DNA of 64,000 nt from the NCBI GenBank assembly GCA_017871115.1, contig JAFCIZ010000001.1:7252001-7316000 (forward strand), given 5' to 3'. This stretch comes from Cunninghamella blakesleeana (lineage: Eukaryota > Mucoromycota > Mucoromycetes > Mucorales > Cunninghamellaceae). Positions 1 to 11,134 of this stretch are shown piece after piece; position 1 is the first letter of the stretch, and every line of letters starts with the position of its first letter. The position numbers and the translations under genes were made by a program. The notes below the pieces were generated by a model. The model was given only the letters and a program-made list of their open reading frames with translations, searched no databases and was not told where the DNA came from.

Positions 1-839
1 TTCATCAAATTGTGATAATTGAGCAGTCTTGGCCATCATTTCTTTACGCATGAAAAATGGTGTCATCAATTTTTTATAACCACGTTTACCAAGAAAAGAC
101 AACCCATAATTAATTAACGCTAAATTTAAATCTACACCTACGTTAGTTAAGAAGAATCCACGATGTCCTGCAATATTGGCCCCACGTTCTTGATCATATC
201 CATCCAATCGTGTCAAGACTTCATGGTGAGAAAGAATATCTGTACGTTTTACTGGTTCCACGTCGTTATGGTTGTAAGTTTTAATGATTTCATTATTATC
301 CTAACAAATAAATAAAAGGAGGAGAAATAAATAATTGTACGTTAATGTTTATACCTTTTTTATTTTATTATTATTTCCTTATATATACATATGTAATATA
401 CACGTATGTATATGTATGTATATATATATCTTTTTCTTTTTCTCTTTTTTTCAATAATAATTGTATAACTTACTTCGCTTAAAGATGTAGGTACGGAATC
501 GTGTACAATATTACCAAGAGTAGATAATTTAGATTTCCAGTTATTTTCTTCTTCTTTAGCTTGAGCAATTAAAGTATCTTTTTCTTTTTGAAGTTGAGCT
601 TTTTTTTCTACTAATTCAGAAGCATCTTCTTTGGCCTTAAACTTCTTTCCAATATCCTTTTGAATAGCATTGATTTCTTTATTTTTTTGATCACTGTTAT
701 ACTGTGTTACGACCCAAGCTTTATAAATAGTAATGACTTCATCTACAAGTTCGACTGATTCTCCACGTCGACGTTGAGATTCTTTGACAAGTTCAGGATT
801 ACCACCACGGTCTTCTAATAATAAATTAATATCAAGCAT
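1..839 (-). CDS. SES1: Seryl-tRNA synthetase, cytosolic (N-terminal part, truncated by window edge)
   Basis: Charges tRNA-Ser with serine in the cytosol. Exons 839..474 and 300..1 (122 codons, then 100 codons and onward beyond the window); the intron 473..301 has a GTAAGT donor. The start MLDINLLLEDRGG matches the usual SerRS start. Residues about 1-110 form the long tRNA-binding coiled-coil arm, rich in K/E with QKEKDTL-type heptads. Exon 2 begins the class II catalytic core: GHRGFFLTNVGVDLNLALINYG followed by LGKRGYKKLMTPFFMRKE is the motif 1/dimer region of eukaryotic SerRS. Motifs 2 and 3 lie outside the window. Upstream at 1024-1030 is TGAGTCA, a Gcn4/AP-1-type site. The family is clear; the C-terminal end is unseen. 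Confidence 0.95.
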
Positions 840-909
840 GTTTTTTTTTACGTGTTTATAATTTTTATATATATATATATAAAAGGGAGGAGAAAGAAAA
901 GAGAGTTTT

Positions 910-910
910 G

Positions 911-946
<36 letters not shown>
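910..946. repeat. Homopolymer A run (about 38 nt)
   Basis: An uninterrupted A run on the plus strand, so poly-T in the leader or promoter of the minus-strand SerRS gene. Its exact length may be an assembly estimate. Confidence 0.85.
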
Positions 947-950
<4 letters not shown>

Positions 951-1023
951 TATATAGCTATTTTTTAAAAAGCCTCCACTCAAGAAAAAAAAAAATAAGC
1001 GGGCTGCGGCGTTTGAATCAAAG

Positions 1024-1030
1024 TGAGTCA
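1024..1030 (-). promoter_or_regulatory. Gcn4/AP-1-type element (TGACTCA on minus strand)
   Basis: A perfect TGACTCA core on the coding strand of SerRS, 185 bp upstream of its ATG, inside the only GC-richer patch of this promoter. Aminoacyl-tRNA synthetase genes are classical general-amino-acid-control targets in fungi. A heptamer of this composition is expected a few times by chance in 64 kb, so the support is positional only. Confidence 0.35.
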
Positions 1031-1403
1031 ATATAGGTTTATGGTTTTTTTGGGAATGTACAAATTTTGTGGTTTTTTTGAAGCTTATTTTATTCTTTCT
1101 ATATTTTGATTAGTTATTATTTTAACTGTTTAAAGTACTAGTTAAGTTAGAGAAAACCTATTAAAGGCTATAGATTTTCTTATACAGATTCCAAAAAAAT
1201 CTCATAGGATATGCATAATAAAATCCTTCTTTTTTGAATGCCATTTTTATTAAAAACTGTTTTTTGAAAAAAAAAAAAAAAAAAAAAAACCAAATGGATG
1301 CATTAATAATAATAATAATAGTAACATTACATTTTTCATATATATATATATATATAAACAAAACAAAAATAATCTATATTAAAAAAATAATAATCATAAT
1401 AAT

Positions 1404-2982
1404 CTAGAAGCGGCGTTTAGAAGCTCTTCTAGCCATAGCGGCTGCTTGTTGTCTTTCACGAAGTACTCTATCTTTTTCTTTCTTTTCATATAATTTTTGT
1501 TGATCTTTAAAATTTTCCATAAATCCTTTAGAATCCTTTTGTAATTCTTTTGCTGGTTTAACAAGTGGAGGAATATTTAATGATTTTCTAATGCTTGGAT
1601 TTTTTAATGCCATGACTTGGGCAAGAGAATAAATATTTGATGTAATCCAGTAGACAAATACACCCTATTATAATGCGAATATATAAATATATATTGAATG
1701 AATCAACTGTTCTATCATCATCACCATTATCATTCTCTTTTTAATAATAATATATAAGGTAGTTATTTCTTCTACTTACACTAGGCATCCAAGCAGTAAA
1801 AGGGACCATTAAGACGGTAACACCACGCATAAAATTTTTCATACCTTTTGTTTGGGGGGTAGCAGCACCAGCTTCAGTTCCAGCTTCCAAAACAGCCAAC
1901 ATACCAAGAGCACTGATAGCAGGTAAAACATAATAAGGATCTTTGGCACTTAAATCAGTAAACCAACCCATACCACCATCAGTTAATCCAGGAACAGGTA
2001 ATTCAGCCATAGCACGTAAAGCCATAAAAAAGGATATCATCACGGGCATTTGAATCAAGGGTAAACCTAAAGATTTTGTAGGATGACATTCATTTTTGGT
2101 AAATAAATCTCTAATTTCATTCGTATACTTCCCAATGGCCACGGCATCTCCTTCTGCTTGAGCAGTTTTTAAATTATTCATAATACGGGTCACTTCAGGA
2201 TTGATATTCATTAATCGTGCATTATTTCGTTGTAATTTAATAATCAATGGTAATAAAGCGGTACGTACTAAAACAGTGGCTAAAGCAATAGATCCCCACC
2301 AAGGTAATCCACCTATCACATGTACATATTCCAACATGGCCTCTAATCCTCCAACAGGTGTAAAATTACATAATCCCATAGCTTTGAAATCACCAATTTG
2401 TGCTGTAGCAGCAGCTGCTAAAGCTTCATTAGATGTAGTTTGGTTTAAAGTATCTATTAAAGTTTGTGTGGTAGTAGTAGTGGTAGTGTTATCCACTTGC
2501 TGTGATACTTCGTTGATAATATTATTATTGTTGTTGATAAGAGGTTCTTGAGGAGTACCTGCTGTATTTTGTTTTTCTTCATTGGTTGTGTAATGTCGCA
2601 TATTATATTGATGTAAAAAAAAAGAACCAGTTGAAGATCGACCACTTTTTAATACACTATTCATAGTTGTCATTCCAAGTACTGGTTTTCTAGGTTTTGT
2701 TGAAATAGTAGAGAACTGTATATAACAATAAAAAAATGAAATATATGTATCGTTAATATTTATATCTGACTTTTCAAAATTGTTATTATTATTATATTTA
2801 TTTACCAAGCGGGAAGCATTGTTCAAGGAACTAACATTACTATAATAAGGTACATGTCATTAAATAAATAAATATATAATGTAATATGGTTAGTTATTGC
2901 ATAAAAATAAAAATATAAAAATGTTATCAGTATATCTATAAATGACTTACGTTCTTATTATATATCTATTAACACCAAACAT
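1404..2982 (-). CDS. OXA1: Mitochondrial inner-membrane insertase OXA1 (YidC/Oxa1/Alb3 family)
   Basis: Inserts mitochondrially encoded and imported proteins into the inner membrane. Exons 2982..2951, 2839..2806, 2715..1780 and 1664..1404 join in frame to 420 residues. The N-terminus, MFGVNRYIIRT then a basic Ser/Thr-rich stretch, is a plausible presequence; a polar Asn/Thr-rich spacer follows at about 75-120. The insertase core starts near residue 150 (LEYVHVIGGLPWWGSIALATVLVRT) and continues with SLGLPLIQMPVMISFFMALR, LPAISALGML and the last segment GVFVYWITSNIYSLAQ, giving the usual five membrane segments. The C-terminal tail is basic (KRRF end), as expected for the ribosome-binding tail of OXA1. 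It lies tandem with and upstream of SerRS on the same strand. Confidence 0.95.
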
Positions 2983-4723
2983 AGCTAAATTTTATTAATG
3001 TATATATAAATAAATATATATAATATGTGTATTATTATTTTTATAATATATAAAAATAAAATAAATGAAAGAAAGAGGAAGAAAATTTATACTCCTTCAA
3101 TTTTTTTTCAAAAAATCAAGGTTCAAAGGGCTGGCCATAAAAAAAATTTAACCAACGAAATAAAATTTAAGCCACACTGGACTAAAGATGAAAAATAACC
3201 CAACTACAAAGTATATTACCAATTAATAAAAGATACTACCAAATCAATAGTTATGAGTTATATTATCTATATAGCATATTCCATATATATATTTAAATAA
3301 TTACATATATTATTTCTTTAAGAAAGCAAAAAAAAACAAGAAAAAGAAAAAGTAGAAATTTAAAATATATAAATGGTGCTGTTTTTATTGTATTTTATAT
3401 TTTAAAAAATATACAAATGTGTACATATTTATTAAAGAATATATTATTGCTATCTACTTGTATATATTTAAAGCTATATTATACCTTCACTGCTTTTAGC
3501 TATAATTATATTAAATAAATGGCAAAGTGGTTGTGATGAAGGATCGTTAATTTCTCAATAACTACTCAATTTATCATTTTCATTTAATCGATATTACTAG
3601 AGATTGGATGATACAATTTCTCTAGTAACAGTACTAGAGTTGCGAAATAAAGGATCCGAATAGTATCCTTTGTATGTGATATATTGATTCTTAAATACCA
3701 AGTATGAGGTGTTACTTACCAACTGCATACTTTAGATGCATCTTGTAATAATATTTTCTAGGTTATTATTTCTACTTCTATGTATTCATAAAGCATTTGA
3801 TAATGAGAAATAGATGTAATATTAAGGATTTGAAACGCTTGTCGGATTTCCCTTATTAGTTTTAACTGTTCTTGTGATTGGTTATTCCAAATCTCATATC
3901 TTTGTGCGTTTCATGGAACAACTCGGTGAAAACGTCGAGTTCCTGCCATTAATTTTAATAGTCAAAAAATAAAATTTAGAGTATAATAAAAAAACAAAAT
4001 AAATATCAACTACCTGAAATCAGCTTGCAACAAATGATTTAATCTTTTTTTATAAGACTGCCACTAAATCGACTGAGATAACCACAATTCTATAATTATA
4101 CATTTGGAATTATTTACTGGAGACTTTCAATGTAATATTTTTTGATGTTTATTATGTTTGATCATTATCACCTATTCATTTTTTATTTTTATTTTGGAAA
4201 TCGTGATTAAAAAGGGATGATAAGGTTATGCCATATAAAATAATGTTCAGCATATGTATATGATCCATTTTATCCATGTTCATCATTATGATCAAGCAAG
4301 TACATAAAATTGATTTGTTTGATGTTTTCAACTATCAATTTAAACTCCTTTTTTGATAAATACCAATGTGCATAAGTATTAACCAAGAGACTGGTTATTT
4401 AATAAATTAATAACGTTGTTTAAATTTTTTTAAAAGATTCCACATAATAAAAGTTTCTTTCGTTTTTTTTTTTTTTTCTTCGTTCTCTTATATTTTTTTT
4501 ATCATTTATTTATATATCATATCCTACTAGGTTTCAAAACAAAGACATTTTTCATTTTTATTTTCCTCTATGTTCCAAGCTTCCGGATTTTTATGTTTTT
4601 ATTTTTTGAAACAAAGATATGAATTTTTTTGTTTCTCTTCCATTTATTTTCCTCATTCACTCCTACGCACTTTTATATATATATATATATATATACATAC
4701 ACGTATATATACTTATATAATAG
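2983..4723. other. Intergenic between divergent OXA1 and the 488-residue gene
   Basis: Mostly very AT-rich. It holds a probable decayed coding fragment on the minus strand (3713-3949, listed separately). An A-box-like string near 3522 has no matching B box, so no tRNA is called. The last 60 bp before 4724 contain a (TA)n tract. Confidence 0.6.
3713..3949 (-). pseudogene. Possible decayed coding fragment, unrecognised
   Basis: Reading the minus strand from ATG at 3949, one frame runs to 3758 (64 codons) with a single internal TGA at 3913-3911. The protein-like stretch between the stops includes RYEIWNNQSQEQLKLIREIRQ and FQILNITSISHYQMLYEYIE. After a TAG at 3760-3758 the same frame stays open through LLQDASKVCS to a good GTAAGT donor at 3718-3713. 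Base composition is richer than the flanks. I do not recognise the family; it may be a relic of a gene or mobile element. Confidence is low because short frames of this kind can arise by chance. Confidence 0.3.
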
Positions 4724-6190
4724 ATGGAAGAAAATAAATTTATTATAGGCGAAGATTCTAATCTGACAACAGCAACTAAAATACAGCGATCTACTTCTGG
4801 AAATGGGACGAAACGATTTAAAAAAGGCCATTTAAAAAGACGATCCTCAGGAAAGTTGAGTGGACCCAAATATTTTATGCAAACTACTTCTTCTGATAAT
4901 ATACATGGGGGGTTCAGACGTACACAATCACAACAATCTTTATCATCAATCCAGTTTACTTCATTGAAACAAAGTGACTCTAAGAAAAAGAAAAAAGGTG
5001 TCAAAGCATCACCTTCCTCTTCAACACCTTCCACCTCTACTTCTTCTACAACTATTCCTTCTAAAAATATGGATCAACATACCTCAACCATATTAAATAA
5101 TGACTCAATACCTGTAAAAAATAAAAATAAAGAAATAACTGCACCTTTAAGAGCTGTTTCTTCTTCTATGACCAATTTGAAAACTTTTTCTACACCAGAA
5201 CCAACCATGATTATGATGTGTGCAAAACCAAATCAGCGATCATTACATGTTGTAGTCTCTGATAGAGATAATGAATTATTAAAAAAAGGTAGAAACGATT
5301 TTCTTTCCCAAGATATCAACACAAATAACCCTTCAACATCAAAAAGAATATCCTCCTTAGGATATTTACAAAATTATTCATCCAATACAATCACCCACGA
5401 TGAAAGTAGAATGATAAAAAAAAATCAACAACAACGAACTTCTCATTTTTTATATAATGATATTGATTACCCTTCCCCCACTATTTCTTCTTCAACAGTA
5501 TCATCGTTCTCTTCTTTTCATTATAATAATAATTATTTTCCACCTACTTCATCATTCACATTCAATTCTATTCAAGAATTATTGAATGAATATCAAACCG
5601 TTCAGCAATTTTATGATCCAATGACAGAGAGTTTGCTTCGATGTATGAATAAAGTATCCACTTCATCATTACCATCGTCATCTTTAGTAAAAAAAAAACA
5701 AAGTGGACTATCTACTTCTTTATCGACCTCATCCTCTGCCACCACTTCCACATCCAACTCATCTAACGTATCCTCTTCCCCAACCACTTCGATTCAATCA
5801 CATCATACACCAATTACATCAACTTCATTTTCATTTCATCCTACTTCGTGTATGAAATTAAATTATCATGAACAACAGCATCATCATCAACGCCATCAGC
5901 ACCATTATATTCCATCTTCTTCAGATATAAAGGATTCTTTAATAGATACTACACATTATCATCATCAACAACATCACCCACATACTTACCAACGTCAATA
6001 CATTCATAAATGCCATATTAAAAAACAGTTATTTGATCAACAACAACAGCACTGCCACAATCACCATCCTATCGTAAATACAGATGAATACTACTATTCT
6101 CTTTCTAATCCTTCTAACTCCTATAACTCTTATTGGGTGTCAACTTTATGGAGCCGTGTAAAAAATGGTATTATGAAACATCATCATTAG
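4724..6190 (+). CDS. Hypothetical low-complexity protein, 488 aa
   Basis: Single-exon frame, start MEENKFIIGEDSN. I do not recognise it. The N-terminal about 80 residues are basic and the least repetitive part: KIQRSTSGNGTKRFKKGHLKRRSS followed by GPKYFMQTTSSDNIHGGFRRTQSQQS, which looks like phosphosites next to a basic or nuclear-localisation patch. A KKKKKG tract ends this part. The remainder is Ser/Thr-rich with His/Gln-rich stretches near 380-450; short ordered islands are FTFNSIQELLNEYQTVQQFYDPM and the C-terminal SYWVSTLWSRVKNGIMKHHH. No membrane segment or signal peptide. The length of the open frame in AT-rich DNA and its purposeful composition support a real gene. A signalling or transcription-related regulator is a guess only. 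Confidence 0.7.
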   Translation: MEENKFIIGEDSNLTTATKIQRSTSGNGTKRFKKGHLKRRSSGKLSGPKYFMQTTSSDNIHGGFRRTQSQQSLSSIQFTSLKQSDSKKKKKGVKASPSSSTPSTSTSSTTIPSKNMDQHTSTILNNDSIPVKNKNKEITAPLRAVSSSMTNLKTFSTPEPTMIMMCAKPNQRSLHVVVSDRDNELLKKGRNDFLSQDINTNNPSTSKRISSLGYLQNYSSNTITHDESRMIKKNQQQRTSHFLYNDIDYPSPTISSSTVSSFSSFHYNNNYFPPTSSFTFNSIQELLNEYQTVQQFYDPMTESLLRCMNKVSTSSLPSSSLVKKKQSGLSTSLSTSSSATTSTSNSSNVSSSPTTSIQSHHTPITSTSFSFHPTSCMKLNYHEQQHHHQRHQHHYIPSSSDIKDSLIDTTHYHHQQHHPHTYQRQYIHKCHIKKQLFDQQQQHCHNHHPIVNTDEYYYSLSNPSNSYNSYWVSTLWSRVKNGIMKHHH

Positions 6191-6881
6191 CTCTTCTTTT
6201 TTTTTTAATATATATATATATATATATATAGTAGTATTGTGAAATTTAATAATAATAAAAATACAATTCATTGTTATAAAAGTAAAAATAATAATAAAAA
6301 ATAACCTATAGCTGTTTGGAAAATGAATATATGTTAAAGCATTATTGACTCAATCTCTATGGTAAAAAAATTCACTTTTCTTATTCTAATTTTACGTAAT
6401 CCCTTTTATCTCCACCCTCTAATTCTATTTTGTTTTTATTTGTTGCTGATAATACTCCAGTTTTGTTTTTACATATCTTATTTTTTTTTATTCCAAAGTA
6501 ACCAAACGAATACACAACAATTGTCTTTAAGTGTTAAAATATTTAAAAATAAATAGATATAAAGTTCTGGAAACTATAGCTAGGCGAAGTGGCACGAAGA
6601 CTGAGTAACATATTCTATTATCAGGAAAGAAAATAGTTTTAAAGGGAATAAGAACCAATCAAGAGCTACAAAAAATCAACCATAAGTTTTGATAAACCAG
6701 CCAGAACTCTAAAAAGTACTTTTCTTGAGGCAATCTCCAATCAATAGTATTTAGAATTTAAATTTAATTGATAGAAAAAACAGAAATTCTCCAGTTGGAA
6801 GTAATACAGTTTTTACTCATTGCTGGCAATTATCCAAAAAAAAAAAAAAAAAAAAAAAAATTAACGGATGACAGATAAAGG

Positions 6882-6921
<40 letters not shown>

Positions 6922-7294
6922 TTTCGAGATGCTTGTCTTATGTATGTATACAAAATTGCATTACTTAATTTTTATGGTTGTGGTTATTCCTGGTAAATAC
7001 TACCAAATGGAGACTATATTTTTTGTGTATCCTAATAAAACATTGATTGGCTATTTTACTATATAAAATGAGAAGAACTGTCTTTAAACTTTAAAAAATA
7101 GGAAATTACAATGCTTCTATAAGTAGGAAATCATATATTAGATACATTTGTAATTTTTGGAATAAAATAATTGATTTTTATTTCTTTATTTATATTCTTT
7201 CATCTCTTATTAATTTATTTTATAATTTGCCAATTTTCATATATATATATATATATTTGATAATTTTAATTCTATAACTTACGCATCAATAAAT
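6191..7294. other. Intergenic
   Basis: No gene seen. Holds a TGACTCA at 6346-6352, an A run at about 6836-6860 and a (TA)n tract at about 6882-6915. A 65-codon hydrophobic open frame at 6359-6556 is composed of F/L/I codons typical of T-rich DNA and is not called. The stretch 6570-6830 is somewhat less AT-biased but has no open frame worth naming. Confidence 0.6.
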
Positions 7295-7669
7295 ATGAAA
7301 TACAGCCACTTGACTTTATGCTTATTTTTCGTCCTCAAAACGGTGTATGGTTATCAAGAAGCAGGACGTGCTGGGGTATTTTTATATAACGAAAAGGTGA
7401 ACGGTTGTTATGGTGGTGATATTTTAGAGATCAACGGAATATGTACAGGTTTTGATAAACTTGATCAAAGATTTAAACCATCTTATAATTGTAGTTGCAC
7501 TGCAAGGGGATGTTATGTTCCTGAAATTGATGCTGGTGTGGATGCGTGTAAAGATTCTCATATTGTTAGTATACTATTTCAATCATCATCAGCTTTTAAA
7601 AACAATGTAGGAATATTTGGTCTAATTTTATCCTTGGTTATTAGTTATATCGCTGTAATCCATTATTAA
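7295..7669 (+). CDS. Small secreted Cys-rich protein, probably GPI-anchored (124 aa)
   Basis: Single exon. Residues 1-19 (MKYSHLTLCLFFVLKTVYG) look like a signal peptide. The mature part carries six cysteines outside the signal: NGC, NGIC, YNCSC, RGC and DAC, compatible with three disulfides. The C-terminus is SSSAFKNN followed by a hydrophobic tail (VGIFGLILSLVISYIAVIHY), the arrangement of a GPI-attachment signal; a single-pass anchor is the alternative. I do not recognise the domain. It is probably a cell-surface or wall protein. It stands alone with more than 1 kb of empty DNA on each side. Confidence 0.72.
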   Translation: MKYSHLTLCLFFVLKTVYGYQEAGRAGVFLYNEKVNGCYGGDILEINGICTGFDKLDQRFKPSYNCSCTARGCYVPEIDAGVDACKDSHIVSILFQSSSAFKNNVGIFGLILSLVISYIAVIHY

Positions 7670-9119
7670 TAAATGCTAGTAATAATAAATTAATTTAAAC
7701 TACGGTTAAAAATGTATTTTCATTTTTTTATGTACCTAAAAACGAAAAAACCAGAATTAAAGAATATCCAAATATTACAAACGAATTGCCAATGTCAGAA
7801 ATAGTGCGTTAACAATTAAAGATCAAGTAAACATTTTTTTATTAATTTAATATATAATACAAATCAGCTATGACCATATTATTTTCAATTTTCTAATTTA
7901 AAGGTCTGATATATTTAGAAACCGATATCCAATAAATGTTTTTATAATACTCGCTTAATTATAGTAGTGTAATAAAACTCTAGAGTGAAAGAAAACAAGA
8001 AAATGAAAAAATGCTCCTTTTGTAATTTTTTTATTGAAATAATTTTAAAATGCTACTTTCAAAAACAATAAAGAAAGTCTATAACTAATTTATATCATAT
8101 AAATATATAAATTAGATTGTTACATTTAATACACACGCATATATATATACATATATATATAATAATAATGAAGTTGATATTTATAATAAATAAAAATTTT
8201 CTGTAAGGAATACAATTAGCTTGAAAAAAAAAAAAATATGTATAATGTATGTGTAAATTTCCTTTATGAATCCCAAAATAACTGGGTAATGTGAATGTAA
8301 TAGAACTTTTTTTTTTCTCCACAAAGAGAACACTTTAAATTAATGTTTAATAAAAGAACCTTTTTATGTTTTTTTTTACTACAAATTAATATTATATATA
8401 CATATATATGAAACAAAACAAAATTTAAATATGTACAGAAGTATAAATTTTTTTAATGAAATGTGATTAAAAAAATCTAATTCATGTTGTCCATATTTCT
8501 CGATAGTAAATAAACCAGATGATTTTATTTTTTTATCCTACTAATTAAGTGATCTCTTTTTTTAAATGTAGTAAAAATTTTATACAATGATAATGGATAT
8601 TCAAAGATTAAATTAAAGATTCATATTCAATCTGTATATTTATTTATTTTTCCATAGATAATAAAACCATTGATTTGAAGTTATAAAAGATAGCTTACAT
8701 AAGCACTGTATAAGACGTATATAGCAGCAAACATGATCATTGTATGAAAGTTAAATTATATAGTATGACTATTCTATTGAAAAGTTAAAATATGAAGTTA
8801 ATCGATTATTTACTATGAAAATAAAAAAATATATTTTTTAATTCTTTAAAACAAAATATATTATTTTATTTTATTTTATTTTATTTTTTAAAAAAAAGAG
8901 TATAGATTTATAGAACTGGTTTTCCGAGTGAATTTGTATTGGAGGAATAGAAAATTGGAATTTATTTAAAAATCTGCGGGAATTGAAAAAATTGACCTTT
9001 TTTTTATTTAAAATTTGTAAATCTTCATTTTTTCTCTCTTTTTAAACTTTTCTTATTATTTATTTTCGTCCTTCAGTTTCTTATTTATTTAGAAAAACAT
9101 ACATACACATATAGAAAAT
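7670..9119. other. Intergenic
   Basis: No gene seen. Very AT-rich with (TA)n and A/T runs; pyrimidine-rich stretch at about 9015-9080 just before the FMP32-like start. Open frames here are short and low-complexity. Confidence 0.6.
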
Positions 9120-10317
9120 ATGCTAAATAGAATTTCTCAATTAAAAGGTAATCTATTGTTTTTATGCTATTATTAAAAAAAAATCACCATAAGCTTTAAC
9201 TTTTATTATTATTATTATTATTATTATTTTTATTTTTATTGTATAGTAAAACAGAGATCTTCAACTTCTTTTATGTTGTATAGTAATAGAATGTTACGTA
9301 CCAAATCACATCATCATTCTACAGTATTAAATAATCAGCCTTTCGATCTACCATATTTTGATACTCAAAGATTCGCCTTACTACTAGAGAAAGAAGGCTT
9401 TTCAGCAACTCAAGCAAAGACCGTTATAAACGCTCTAAACGATGTGGTTGATGAAAGGTAAAACAGTGCATATATAATTTATATTTATTAATTTAGGATA
9501 TGATTATATACATATACATGTAAATATTAGGATCAACTTATTTACATGAAAATATGTATAAAAATTTATTTAGTGCATCCAATGTAACTAGTGATCTTGT
9601 TAGTAAAGCCGAACAACAAAGAGTAAGCATAATATATATAAATACATACAAATATATAAACTGTGATGACAACTTGTATTAAAATTATGTTTTAATTTTA
9701 TTATTAAACAAAAAATGATAGACTATAGCACGGTATAAAAAAGATTTTCAACACCTTAAATCAGATATTCAACGTATAGAAAAAATGGATGTAGAGGAAG
9801 TTAAGTCAGCTAATGAACGATTAAAATCAGATATTGATAAATTGAAGAAAACATTACATGATGAATTGGTCAGAAGTCAAGCAGGTGTAAGATTAGATTT
9901 AAATTTAGAAAAGGGACGTATACGTGATGAAACTGTAGAACAGCATGAAAGATTAAAAAATACGGATGAAAAAATTGCTAAAGAAATCCAAGCTCTTAAA
10001 ATCCAAATGCAAGGCATAAAAATGCAGATTCTAAGATATATGATTGTAAGTCGCCTTTTTTAATGGATTTTTTTTACCTGATTATTATTCAATATGTGTT
10101 TATAAATTTATATAATTTATTAAAATATGATATATTATTGATTGTTTACTTTAAATATATAATAGGGTACAATTACAGGAGCTGGAACTTTAGTTTTAGG
10201 TAAAAATACATATATTTATAAATATACAACAAGAATATTTTGTGTTTTAATCAATTATTTATTGATTTATTTATTTATTACTTATTATTAATAGGTTATA
10301 TTCACTTTTCACACTAA
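9120..10317 (+). CDS. FMP32: FMP32/MCUR1-like mitochondrial coiled-coil protein (DUF1640 family)
   Basis: Six exons: 9120..9147, 9247..9457, 9574..9622, 9722..10045, 10166..10199, 10295..10317; all joins keep frame and give 222 residues. The basic Ser-rich N-terminus suits a mitochondrial presequence. FDTQRFALLLEKEGFSATQAKTVINAL is the family's N-terminal head. A long coiled coil follows (FQHLKSDIQRIEKMDVEEVKSANERLKSDIDKLK onward), then RLDLNLEKGRIRDE and, at the end, a short membrane segment MIGTITGAGTLVLGYI with tail HFSH. This is the layout of CCDC90/MCUR1/FMP32 inner-membrane proteins, linked to cytochrome oxidase assembly or the calcium uniporter. The exact role in this fungus is not shown by sequence. 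Confidence 0.88.
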
Positions 10318-10825
10318 ATAATAAATTTATGTGTTTTTGATACCAAGCACTTTGTATATATAAATTATATATTTTACTAACATCATATTCGATAAGAATT
10401 TAAACAAAAAAGAAAAAGAAAAAGATAAAACAGGAACAGAAATTAAATTGTATTAACAGTAAAAAGATTCAGTGATTTTAAAATAACTAAAGAAAAAAAG
10501 TGAACCGTGGGAAAAATATCAAGAGAGAGGTAATTGTGTAAACAAATCAACACAGTTTTAAATAAATAAATAAATAAATAATAAATATCACTACAGATTA
10601 TTTTTATAAAAAAAATGGTTTTCTTATATGTAAAGAGCATATATTCGATGCTTTACGATCATTATCTATACGCGTTTACTTGTTCAATAATAAATGATAA
10701 TAAAAAAAGAGGTGAAACGCGATAATATATATATACATGTAATATTGAAACTTTCTAATTTCAAAAGATATAAAATAATATAATTAGGTAACTGATATTT
10801 TATATTCTAATTCTATTTATGTATC

Positions 10826-10864
<39 letters not shown>

Positions 10865-11134
10865 CATAAACAAAAAATAAATAAATGGATTATTATCGAA
10901 TGAACAGAAATAAATAACTTACACATTCAATTATTTAAAGTAGAGAGTTTGACTGATCGATTTCGGCAAGCAGTTTAGCCCGCAATCTCACTAGTCGCAA
11001 TTTTAAAATTTAAAAGCCATTCTTTTATTTTTTTTAAAAAAACCTAATTTTTTCTTATTTCCCTTTTTCTTTTTTCTTTCTCTTTCTTTTTTTTTCTCAT
11101 AATATTTAATTTATATATAAATTAGTAACTCAAT
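10318..11134. other. Intergenic; enoyl-CoA hydratase promoter
   Basis: No gene. Contains an ACGCGT at about 10668, an imperfect ATTATC hexanucleotide repeat at about 10825-10863, and a GC-richer patch at about 10950-11000 about 150 bp upstream of the next start, which may be the core regulatory region. A C/T-rich leader runs 11040-11100. Confidence 0.55.

Larger units (their letters stand above)
840..1403. other. Intergenic: SerRS promoter / OXA1 3' side
   Basis: Contains the A run at 910-946, a local GC-richer patch at about 998-1030 ending in TGAGTCA, and a second A run at about 1269-1290. Two short open frames here are low-complexity and have no coding character. Confidence 0.7.

Noticed and set aside
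3515..3600. tRNA-like A box (TGGCAAAGTGG) near 3522
   Set aside because: No B box (GTTCRANNC) at the right distance and no acceptor-stem pairing; a chance match.
6359..6556. 65-codon hydrophobic open frame
   Set aside because: Composed of F/L/I/Y codons as expected from T-rich DNA; no signal, motif or splice support.
10443..10640. Minus-strand frame of 65 codons
   Set aside because: AT-driven low-complexity sequence in an intergenic region, without conserved-looking features.
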